Positions 47,360 through 55,016 of a DNA stretch of 64,000 nucleotides are shown here, piece by piece. This DNA comes from Bradyrhizobium sp. Tv2a-2 (GTDB taxonomy: Bacteria; Pseudomonadota; Alphaproteobacteria; Rhizobiales; Xanthobacteraceae), in assembly GCF_000472425.1 (NCBI RefSeq), contig NZ_AXAI01000005.1, positions 359,388 to 423,387 of the forward strand, given 5' to 3'. Under the pieces are notes generated by a model. That model had not been told where the DNA came from. It was given only the letters and a program-made list of their open reading frames with translations, and did not search any database. Positions within the stretch are counted from its first letter, which is position 1. Every line of letters starts with the position of its first letter. A program made the translations under genes and the position numbers.

Positions 47360-48154
47360 CTATCTGCCCTGGAAGTTCGGCTTGCGCCGCTCGTTGAATG
47401 CGAGCACGCCTTCGCGACGATCAGCAGTCGGAATCAATCGATTGTAGGCCTCGATCTCGAACGCGAGACCATCGGCGAGGGACATCTGCAGGCCGCGATG
47501 GATGGCCTGTTTGGCCTGACGTACGGAGATCGGACCATTGCCGGCAATGCGGCCGGCGATCTCAAGCGTTGCCTGCAGCAACTCGTCCGGCGGCAGCACC
47601 CGGTTGACCAATCCCCAGCGTTCGGCCTCCTCGGCCGAGAACGGCAAGCCGGAAAGGATCAGTTCCTTCGCGCGCCGCTCGCCGATCGCGCGCGGCAAAT
47701 TCTGCGTGCCGCCGGCACCGGGCATGATGCCGAGCGTCACCTCAGTCAGCGCGAATCGGGCATTGGTCGAGGCATAGACAAAGTCGGCCGCAGCAGCGAT
47801 CTCGCAGCCGCCGCCATAGGCCGCCCCATTCACCGCGGCGATCACGGGAATGGGACAGGCCAGGATCGCACGCAACATGCGCTCGAAGACGAGATGCTGC
47901 GCCTGCCACGTCTCGTCCGTCATGCCGTTGCGCTGCTTCAAGTCGCCACCAGCGCAGAACGCCTTGGCTCCCTGCCCGGTCAACACGACCGCTCTCAGCC
48001 CCTCGAGATCGACCGTAAACCGCTCGAACAGTTCCATCAGGTCAAGGCCCATCTGGGTGTTCAACGCATTGGCCGCCTCCGGCCGGTTCAAGGTGACGAT
48101 GAGGACGTGGTTGTCGCGCCGCTCGACGGTGATCGTCTCGAATTCGCTCCGCAT
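47360..48154 (-). CDS. Enoyl-CoA hydratase/isomerase family protein
   Basis: A 264-residue crotonase-fold protein. Oxyanion-hole segments are AFCAGGDLKQRNG and VNGAAYGGGCEIAAAADFVYAS; the Glu in ARFALTEVTLGIMPGAGGTQNLPRAIG is at the catalytic position and fits a hydratase (the second Glu is replaced by Gly-Ala). It is the last gene of the dctPQM operon (start 5 bp after the dctM stop), so the imported acid is probably activated to a CoA ester and processed here. The start at 48154 has GGAGAC upstream. Confidence 0.92.
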   Translation of the reverse strand: MRSEFETITVERRDNHVLIVTLNRPEAANALNTQMGLDLMELFERFTVDLEGLRAVVLTGQGAKAFCAGGDLKQRNGMTDETWQAQHLVFERMLRAILACPIPVIAAVNGAAYGGGCEIAAAADFVYASTNARFALTEVTLGIMPGAGGTQNLPRAIGERRAKELILSGLPFSAEEAERWGLVNRVLPPDELLQATLEIAGRIAGNGPISVRQAKQAIHRGLQMSLADGLAFEIEAYNRLIPTADRREGVLAFNERRKPNFQGR

Positions 48155-48159
48155 CGGCT

Positions 48160-49440
48160 CTAGTCTCCGTATACCGCGTGTGGCAGCCACAGCGTCAGGG
48201 CGGGCACGTAAGTGATGATCATCAGGACGATCAGCAGCAAGATCAGGAACGGCAGAACGCCACGCACGACCTCACCAATCGGCGCGCGCGAGATCGTCGA
48301 CAGCACGAACAGGTTCAATCCGACCGGAGGATGGACCAGCGCGATCTCCATATTGTGGGTGAAGATGATCGAGAAGTGCACCGGGTCGACGCCCAGCGCC
48401 GGCAAGACCGGCGCGAGCAGCGGCAGCACCAGCAGCAGCGTTGCGATCACCTCGAGAAAGCAGCCCAATACGAGCAGCAGCACATTGATGGTCAACAGAA
48501 ACTGCCAGGGCGCCAGATTGCGCGCCAAGACCCATTTAACGAGCTCGGCCGGAACGCCCGAGGCCGTCATCCAGTGGCCGAACGCCAGCGCGGCGGCGAC
48601 GATCAACATGATCGCACCGGCACTTTTCAGCGCGTCCGCAACCACCCACAATGTTTCCGACCAATGAAAACCGCGGTAGTAGACGAGGCTGACCATGAGC
48701 GACACCACCGCGGCAATGGCCGCCGCTTCGGTCACGGTGACGATACCGCCATAGATACCAATGAGTACGATGACCGGAACGATCAGGGCCGGTATCGCCC
48801 TCACTGTGACCCGCAAGCGCTCGGCCAGCGGAAGCTTCGGCTCGACAGGGAATTTCCGCCGTCGCGCGTCATACCAGACCCAGCAGAAGAACACCGCAGC
48901 CTGTAACAGACCGGGCAATAAGCCGGCAAGGAATAGGCGCGGCACCGACTGTTCGGCAACGATGCCGTAAAGGATGAGCGCCAGGGACGGCGGGATCACG
49001 ATGCCGATGGTGCCCGACGCGCCGACCACCCCCAGCGCAAAGCTGCGCGGATAGCCCTTGTCGATCATCGCCGGCAGCAGGATCGTTCCCATCGCGAGCG
49101 CAGTCGCAACCGAAGAGCCCGAGATCGCCGCGAACAGCGTGCAGGCCACGACCGTCACGAGGCCGAGCGAGCCCCTGATACCACCGAGCCAGGCGGCGGA
49201 TACGTCGACCAGCGCCTTGGCGACACCACCATGGCGCATGAAGGTGGCCGCCATGACGAACAGCGGCAGCGACATCAATGTCGGTGAATTGAGATGATCG
49301 ATGACAATCTGCGCGACGCCGACAAGCGGCTCTCCGGACGCGATGTAGAGAACCGCCGCGCACAGTCCGAGCACCAGGAAGATCGGCATTCCGACGGCCA
49401 GGAGGCCGAAGAACAACAGCAACAACAGAATGACCGACAT
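48160..49440 (-). CDS. dctM: TRAP transporter large permease
   Basis: A 426-residue DctM-type permease with about 12 membrane segments. Typical blocks are LLLFFGLLAVGMPIFLVLGLCA, PLFVMAATFMRHGGVAKALVD, GSSVATALAMGTILLPAMIDKGYPRSFALGVVGASGTIGIVIPPS and HNMEIALVHPPVGLNLFVLS. It carries the Na+-coupled transport path for an organic acid. It lies 30 bp after dctQ. Confidence 0.96.
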   Translation of the reverse strand: MSVILLLLLFFGLLAVGMPIFLVLGLCAAVLYIASGEPLVGVAQIVIDHLNSPTLMSLPLFVMAATFMRHGGVAKALVDVSAAWLGGIRGSLGLVTVVACTLFAAISGSSVATALAMGTILLPAMIDKGYPRSFALGVVGASGTIGIVIPPSLALILYGIVAEQSVPRLFLAGLLPGLLQAAVFFCWVWYDARRRKFPVEPKLPLAERLRVTVRAIPALIVPVIVLIGIYGGIVTVTEAAAIAAVVSLMVSLVYYRGFHWSETLWVVADALKSAGAIMLIVAAALAFGHWMTASGVPAELVKWVLARNLAPWQFLLTINVLLLVLGCFLEVIATLLLVLPLLAPVLPALGVDPVHFSIIFTHNMEIALVHPPVGLNLFVLSTISRAPIGEVVRGVLPFLILLLIVLMIITYVPALTLWLPHAVYGD

Positions 49441-49470
49441 GACTGCTGTGCCCCGTCCGCCCCAACGCGC

Positions 49471-50049
49471 TCAGTCTGTCGCTGGCGGCAACGCGCCCGA
49501 TCCGCCGGTTCGTTCATGCTCGGGGATATGGCCGACGGTCATCGTCTCGGAATCGAAGTAGAAGAGGTAGCGGTACAGTCTGGCCAGGTAACGTCCGGTC
49601 ATCAGCAAAGCCCCGGTCGGGATCGCCGCGGAATAGAGCCACATGGGAAACTGCAGATCCGACGAGCTGCGCTCGTCCAATTGCCAGGAGGTCGCAACGA
49701 TGCTCCAACCATACCAGGCAAGTCCAATGCAGAACACCAGCGCAGCGATGCAGTTGAGGACTTCCATCCATCGCTGCGCACCGGCAGGAACGGCTCTGAG
49801 CACGAGATCGGGCCGCACGTGTCCGTCCGTGCGCACCAGTTGCGATGCTGCAAGCATGATGCCCCAGACGATCAAATAGACGATCACCTCCTCGGCCCAG
49901 GAGATGGCGTAGCGCGGAGCGATATAACGGCCTGCCACTTGCACCAGGCCGACAAGCATCGCCGAGAGGCCGAGCAGGCCGATGAGGAAGCGCTCGGCCT
50001 TGTCCCACCACGCGTCACGCAACAACGGTTTGCTTTCGGAGGATTCCAT
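49471..50049 (-). CDS. dctQ: TRAP transporter small permease
   Basis: A 192-residue DctQ-type protein with four membrane segments (FLIGLLGLSAMLVGLVQVAGRY; AEEVIVYLIVWGIMLAASQLV; CIAALVFCIGLAWYGWSIV; MWLYSAAIPTGALLMTGRYLARL). The WAEEVIVYLIVWGIMLA segment with conserved Glu is the family mark. The start at 50049 is 1 bp after the dctP stop; a Met at 50073 would overlap dctP by 23 bp. Confidence 0.9.
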   Translation of the reverse strand: MESSESKPLLRDAWWDKAERFLIGLLGLSAMLVGLVQVAGRYIAPRYAISWAEEVIVYLIVWGIMLAASQLVRTDGHVRPDLVLRAVPAGAQRWMEVLNCIAALVFCIGLAWYGWSIVATSWQLDERSSSDLQFPMWLYSAAIPTGALLMTGRYLARLYRYLFYFDSETMTVGHIPEHERTGGSGALPPATD

Positions 50050-50050
50050 C

Positions 50051-51085
50051 TCAGCTGTGACTGCCGACGGCATCGTTCACGAGCTTGACCATGTCGGTCG
50101 AAAGCTTGGCGTCGCGGATCAGGTCGGCTTGCGCCGCGATCATGCGCTTGCGGTCGGCGGCGAATTGTTCTGGCGTGGGGTCGACGAAGGTAACGCCGTG
50201 CGACGTCATCGTCTCGCGCGCGTCGGCCTGCGATTTAGCCGACATCGCCCGGTAACCCTCAACGTTGTCCGACCAGACATCGCGCATCAGCTTTCGCTCC
50301 GCCTCTCCGAGCTTCGACCAGAACGCGTCGCTGACCATGGGGATGTAATTGGCGAAGAATTGATGGTCGGCGTAGGAATATTTGACGCCCGCCTCCCAAA
50401 GTTTGGCCGAAGTGCAGCTCTCGTCTGAGCTCACAAATCCATCGAACGTCCCTTGCGACAGCGCGAGCGGAACGTTGGGCCAGGGTGTCACGTTGGGAAT
50501 GGCGTGGACGAAGCCTATGCGCCAGGAAATGCCCGCACCTCCGGGGCTGCGGATCTTCAGTCCGCTGAAATCCTCGAGCGTTCGAATCTCCTTTTTCGTC
50601 GTGTACCAATTCTCGTTACCGAGATCGAGCCAATGACCGAGAATGTGCGAGCGCACCTTGGCCTCGATCTGCTTTTCGACGAGTTCTCCGGGAGGGCCGT
50701 CGACACAGCGGCGAATGACATCGATCGGCTGGCCATAGAGGGCGGGCAGCTGGGCATAATCCGCATCCGGGACCAGCCCGGTGATGGTCCAGGTGCCCGG
50801 AGCGGCCATGTCGACCTGCCCCTGGATCAACGCCTTGGACACGTTGAGATCGGCGAACAACTGGCCGGAATGAAACACTTCCGACTTGATCTTGCCCTTG
50901 CTCGCCTCGTCCACCTTGGCCAGATAGTCGACAATCGCCCGATTGCGCGGATGCGATGGCGCCGTATCAAGCGAGCAGCGCAACTTGATCGCATCGTCCG
51001 CCCAGGCGTTGCGGAGCAGGTAGGGCATCGCCAGCGCCCCTGCTGCGCTCCCCATGAAAGCACGCCGATTCCATCTCGAAACCAT
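50051..51085 (-). CDS. dctP: TRAP transporter substrate-binding protein
   Basis: A 344-residue periplasmic binding protein. The leader RWNRRAFMGSAAGALAMPYLL has a twin-arginine-like motif (RRAFMG), so Tat export is likely. The DctP family body has LRCSLDTAPSHPRNRAIVDYLAKVDEASKGKIKSEVFHSGQLF, LKIRSPGGAG (conserved Arg that binds the carboxylate) and FDGFVSSDES. GGGAGGAGAGCA before the ATG at 51085 decides the start; the open frame to 51142 is rejected. First gene of dctPQM plus enoyl-CoA hydratase. Confidence 0.93.
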   Translation of the reverse strand: MVSRWNRRAFMGSAAGALAMPYLLRNAWADDAIKLRCSLDTAPSHPRNRAIVDYLAKVDEASKGKIKSEVFHSGQLFADLNVSKALIQGQVDMAAPGTWTITGLVPDADYAQLPALYGQPIDVIRRCVDGPPGELVEKQIEAKVRSHILGHWLDLGNENWYTTKKEIRTLEDFSGLKIRSPGGAGISWRIGFVHAIPNVTPWPNVPLALSQGTFDGFVSSDESCTSAKLWEAGVKYSYADHQFFANYIPMVSDAFWSKLGEAERKLMRDVWSDNVEGYRAMSAKSQADARETMTSHGVTFVDPTPEQFAADRKRMIAAQADLIRDAKLSTDMVKLVNDAVGSHS

Positions 51086-51134
51086 TGCTCTCCTCCCGAC
51101 GATCTTTTCGCGCTTTTTCAACGATTGCGCCGCT

Positions 51135-51164
51135 GGCGCCAATTTACAACCAAATTCAGGCGCC
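51135..51164. promoter_or_regulatory. 30-bp palindrome before dctP; candidate operator
   Basis: An outer pair GGCGCC (51135-51140 and 51159-51164) flanks an inner pair AATTT (51141-51145) and AAATT (51152-51156) with a 6-bp centre ACAACC. It lies about 50 bp before the dctP start, where a repressor or activator would bind. The regulator gene is not adjacent. Confidence 0.5.
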
Positions 51165-51361
51165 CACGCTATCGTCCATTAGGCCAAACGACCTTTACCA
51201 ATCGGGTATGATGCTGCGGTGCGGCCGACCCAGGCCGCTGACCTGGTGTGGCACATCTCAGGGAAAACATCGGGGGCTCAACCCGCTTTTGAACCCACAC
51301 GGCCTGCGCTGGCGACCGGGGGTCAGCATCGCGCAGGTATCGTCCATGACGCGGCACATGA

Positions 51362-53056
51362 TCATCCGCCTATCACGGCTGCGATGGCTTCCCTTATCTT
51401 GGCTTTGGCGTAGCCCGTGATCTGCTCGAATTCGAGATGCGGAATATTTGGCATCTCATCCGATGCAACAACGCAATCGACGATCGCCGGCCCCTCGCAG
51501 TTCAGCGCCTCGACGATCGCAGCAAGCAGGTTGTCCGGCGTTTTGGCTGAAAAGCCTTTCGCTCCGCAGGCTCGCGCGAGCGCGGCAAAATCGGGATTGG
51601 GAAATTCGATCGCTTCCTTGAAGGGGACGATCCCAACGCTTTCCGCTTCCAGCGTGATAAGGCCAAGTGCCGCATTGTTGAAGATCACGACCTTGACAGG
51701 CAGCTTGTGGTGAACGGTTGTCATGAATTCGCCCATCAGCATGTTAAAGCCACCGTCGCCGGTCAGCACGATGACCTGTCGGCCTCGATCAAGCGCTTGA
51801 ATTCCATTGGCTTGACCGAGTGCGGTGCCGACGGCCGCATTGTTGAACGAGCCCACAATTCGTTGGCTGCCGCTTTGCCGAATCCAGTTGCCGGACCAAA
51901 GCGTGTTCAGGCCCGTGTCCAGAACAAACACCGCATCCTGCTTTGCGAGATCGCTGACGGTTCTTGCTACGGCCTGAGGGTGAATCGTGTGCTGGCTCCT
52001 GCTCGGATTGGCCTGCCGGTCCAGCATGTCATCCCACCTGGCCCGCTCCTTGTTCACGCGATCGAAGAAAGTCGCATCATTCTTCGGCTTCAGCTTCGCC
52101 AGCAGAAGTTCCAGCGTAGGTCTGACCGACCCGACGACCGCATAGGAGGTTCGCGTTCTTCGACCTAACGCAGCCGCGCGCTCATCGACCTGCACGACAT
52201 TACCGTGAGCGGGCAGGAAGTTTGAATAGGGATAATCCGTTCCCAGCATCAGAAGTAGATCGCAGTGCTGCACAGCGCTGTAAACCGGTTCAGTGCCGAT
52301 CATGCCAAGCCCACCCATCCATCGCGGATCATCGTAGGGCAGGATGTCTTTGCCACGCACCGTATGGACCAGCGGCGCCTTCAGCCGATCTGACAGTTGC
52401 CGCACCAGGTCGGCGGCGCCGTGGCAGCCGAAGCCACACATTGCAACAACGTTGCGTGCCTCATTGATGCGGCGAGCCAACTCATCAACTTCCGCTTCTC
52501 CAGGCGACACCTCATTTCGCGGCCGCAGTGTCGCAAGACTCGTCGGCGCGCCATGCGCCGCTTCCCACAACACATCCTGCGGAAGCGTCAAGTGCGCGAC
52601 GCCGGGCCCCGCATAGGCTGTCGCGATTGCCTGGTGTACCACGCTCGCGGCCTGTGCAGCCGACGAGATGGTCTGGGTGTAAAGCGACACATCGCGGAAC
52701 AACAGATCAGGCTCGCTGCTTTGAAAAAACTCGATTCCCTTCAGCCGCCGCGGCATCTCGCCAGAAAGCGCCAGCACCGGCGCATGATGGCGGCTTGCTT
52801 CATAGAGTCCTGCAACAAGATGATTGCTGCCTGGGCCCGTGGTGCCCGCGCAAACCGCAAGCCGGCCGGTCAACTGCGCTTGGCCGGCTGCTGCAAGTGC
52901 CGCGCCTTCCTCATGCCGGACTCCGATCCATTCGATGTCGCTGCGCCGAACTGCATCCGCCAAGGGATTGAGCGAATCGCCGATCAATCCAAAAATCTGC
53001 CTCACGCCGACCTGCTCCAACACGTCGACAATCATTTGTGCCACTGTCCGAGACAT
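51362..53056 (-). CDS. Pyruvate oxidase-like TPP-dependent enzyme
   Basis: A 564-residue protein with the three-domain fold of the acetohydroxyacid synthase/pyruvate oxidase family. Seen: N-terminal GVRQIFGLIGDSLNPLADAVRR with the catalytic Glu in VRHEEGAALAAAGQA, a middle domain, and the C-terminal TPP motif LTGDGGFNMLMGEF ending in KVVIFNN. The overall pattern fits PoxB-type enzymes (pyruvate decarboxylation, with electrons passed to quinone or O2), but related enzymes act on other 2-oxo acids. The C-terminus lacks an obvious amphipathic lipid-binding helix. AAAGGAACG before the ATG at 53056 decides the start. Confidence 0.85.
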   Translation of the reverse strand: MSRTVAQMIVDVLEQVGVRQIFGLIGDSLNPLADAVRRSDIEWIGVRHEEGAALAAAGQAQLTGRLAVCAGTTGPGSNHLVAGLYEASRHHAPVLALSGEMPRRLKGIEFFQSSEPDLLFRDVSLYTQTISSAAQAASVVHQAIATAYAGPGVAHLTLPQDVLWEAAHGAPTSLATLRPRNEVSPGEAEVDELARRINEARNVVAMCGFGCHGAADLVRQLSDRLKAPLVHTVRGKDILPYDDPRWMGGLGMIGTEPVYSAVQHCDLLLMLGTDYPYSNFLPAHGNVVQVDERAAALGRRTRTSYAVVGSVRPTLELLLAKLKPKNDATFFDRVNKERARWDDMLDRQANPSRSQHTIHPQAVARTVSDLAKQDAVFVLDTGLNTLWSGNWIRQSGSQRIVGSFNNAAVGTALGQANGIQALDRGRQVIVLTGDGGFNMLMGEFMTTVHHKLPVKVVIFNNAALGLITLEAESVGIVPFKEAIEFPNPDFAALARACGAKGFSAKTPDNLLAAIVEALNCEGPAIVDCVVASDEMPNIPHLEFEQITGYAKAKIREAIAAVIGG

Positions 53057-53387
53057 GAGCGTTCCTTTCGTTCCAACGACTGCGACATCTGGCGCAATAG
53101 ACTCACCGAACCGCGCGAATTGCGCTAGTAACTTTCGTGTGCCAAAGGCGTTCTGCGCGTTGCTCTGGGAGATTTCTCGCCTGTGAAAGCGAAATCTCAC
53201 GGCTCGCAACGCGGCTTGACATCTTTTTGCATGCTCGGCGTCGTGTCGACCGCTATCTTTCCGTGCAACCGGGCAATATAGCGCCTGGATTTACGATCGA
53301 TCTCGCGCACAACAATCGCGGCGAATGTCCCCATTTGCCGATGGCTTCCGCCGCTCGCGAAGCATTTAGACAGTAATTGTCCAGCTC
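53057..53387. other. 331-bp intergenic region, nothing recognised
   Basis: It carries the promoter region of the TPP-enzyme gene (minus strand) and the 3' side of the small exported protein gene. No convincing ORF, RNA or repeat was seen. The TPP-enzyme frame is open to 53209 without a good start codon. Confidence 0.4.
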
Positions 53388-53636
53388 TCAACGCGGCCGG
53401 ACGGTGCCGCCGATATCGACAGTGACAGAGCCGCCGACCTTCATGCAGCTGTCAGTGCCCTCGATTTTCACAAAACCGGGACCAAACGCGGCGCAGCGAT
53501 TATCAGCGGCGCTCTTTGCAGGCGGAAGCCGATCAAGGGGAGTGGCGTGATCTGGCTTCGGGCGCTTGACCGGATCGGCCAGAACCGCTGAACCCGACAG
53601 GACGGCGACGAGCATGGCGAGGAAGCAGGTCCGCAT
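53388..53636 (-). CDS. Small exported protein resembling the N-terminus of rhizobial porins
   Basis: An 82-residue protein. A signal peptide (CFLAMLVAVLSGSAVLA) is followed by a Pro/Lys-rich stretch and then CAAFGPGFVKIEGTDSCMKVGGSV. This pattern (Cys, aromatic-Gly-x-Gly-Phe, GTDxCxKxGG) matches the start of the Porin_2 family of Rhizobiales outer-membrane porins, but the barrel is missing: the frame ends 12 residues later. It is either a degraded porin gene or a free-standing small protein that reuses the motif. The two cysteines could form a disulfide. It follows the binding-protein gene on the same strand. Confidence 0.65.
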   Translation of the reverse strand: MRTCFLAMLVAVLSGSAVLADPVKRPKPDHATPLDRLPPAKSAADNRCAAFGPGFVKIEGTDSCMKVGGSVTVDIGGTVRPR

Positions 53637-53723
53637 TGCCGCTCTTTATCGCCTGCCGGCTGATTTCGCCACCGACTTTTGATCGGCGTCGGCGCGCACG
53701 ATCGGAAAAGACCGTCGAGACCG

Positions 53724-55016
53724 TCACCAATCCTTGAATCTCGGCTCTATGCACCCCCCGCAGACCCAGGGAAAGGTCCAATCGGCCGTACGCTTGGCAC
53801 TATCGGGGATATACCTGCTCCACGCATCCGCCCTGACAGGATTGATCGACTGCCAAATGACGTCGAAGCTCCCGGCAGAATTGATTTTGCCTATCATGAC
53901 TGGCTTGGAAAGATGATGATTGGTGTTCATCACCACCTCGAAGCCGCTCGGCGCCTTAATTCTTTGACCGTACATGGCCTGCCGGACTGCATTTACCTCG
54001 GTGGTGCCCGCCTGGGCAACGGCTTGCGCCCACATCCTGAAGCCAATGAAGGTGGCCTCCATCGGGTCATTCGTTATTTTGTCCCGTTGCTCGGTGAAGT
54101 CCGCCCACATTTTCACGAACGCTTCGTTTTCTGGCGACTTGATCGTGTGGAAGTAGTTCCAGGCCGCGAGGTGCCCGACGGGGAAAATGACCGCGTCGAG
54201 CAATTCGCGCTCGCCAACGGAGAAAGCCATGACTGGAATTGCATTGGCGTCTACCTGTTGATCTGCGAGCTCCCTGTAGAAGTACGTATTCGCATCCCCG
54301 TTTATGGTTGATATCACCGCAGTCTTTTTTCCCGCCGAGCCGAAGGCCTTGATCTTCGCGACGATGTCTCTCCATTCGGAATAGCCAAATGGCGTATAAA
54401 TCGTCGTAATGTCGTCTTGCGACACCCCCTGCGCGGTGAGATACGCATTCAGTATCCTGTTGGTCGTGCGCGGATAGACGTAGTCAGTACCGAGCAGAAC
54501 CCATCTGCGAACTTCTCCTCCTTCCTTGCTCATCAGATATCGAACGGCGGGGATTGCCTGCTGATTCGGCGCTGCTCCGGTGTAGAAAATGTTGCGCGAG
54601 CTTTCTTCACCCTCGTATTGCACCGGGTAGAAGAGCAGTCCGTTCAGCTCCTCGAAGACTGGCAGAACGGATTTACGGGAGGCGGAGGTCCAGCACCCGA
54701 ACACGACCGCGACTTTTTCGGTCGCGAGCAGCTGGCGGGCTTTTTCCGCAAAGACGTCCCAGTCGGATGCCGGATCTACGACGACCGGCTCCAGCTTCCG
54801 TCCGAGCAGCCCACCCTTCGTGTTTTGGTCTGCTATCAACATGAGAACCGTGTCCTTAAGTACCGCTTCGCTGATTGCCATGGTGCCGGACAGAGAATGC
54901 AGAATGCCGATTTTGATGGTATCTTCGCCCGCGCCGGCCGCGCGAACGAAGGCGAGCAGGAACTGCAAGGCGAGTAGACCCAGCACGATACCCCGTGAGA
55001 TCGAAGCTGATGTCAT
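53724..55016 (-). CDS. Urea/amide-type periplasmic binding protein
   Basis: A 430-residue periplasmic binding protein of the UrtA/FmdD/AmiC type. A signal peptide (VLGLLALQFLLAFVRAAGAG) precedes IKIGILHSLSGTMAISEAVLKDTVLMLIADQNTKGGLLG. Family positions include VVFGCWTSASRKSVLPVFEE, LLFYPVQYEGEESSRNIFYTGAAPNQQ and VLLGTDYVYPRTTNRI. Urea or short-chain amides are the usual ligands. No ABC transporter genes are next to it; instead it overlaps by 4 bp (ATGA) the adenylate cyclase gene upstream, so it probably delivers ligand information to that membrane cyclase and not to a permease (inference). Confidence 0.9.
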   Translation of the reverse strand: MTSASISRGIVLGLLALQFLLAFVRAAGAGEDTIKIGILHSLSGTMAISEAVLKDTVLMLIADQNTKGGLLGRKLEPVVVDPASDWDVFAEKARQLLATEKVAVVFGCWTSASRKSVLPVFEELNGLLFYPVQYEGEESSRNIFYTGAAPNQQAIPAVRYLMSKEGGEVRRWVLLGTDYVYPRTTNRILNAYLTAQGVSQDDITTIYTPFGYSEWRDIVAKIKAFGSAGKKTAVISTINGDANTYFYRELADQQVDANAIPVMAFSVGERELLDAVIFPVGHLAAWNYFHTIKSPENEAFVKMWADFTEQRDKITNDPMEATFIGFRMWAQAVAQAGTTEVNAVRQAMYGQRIKAPSGFEVVMNTNHHLSKPVMIGKINSAGSFDVIWQSINPVRADAWSRYIPDSAKRTADWTFPWVCGGCIEPRFKDW

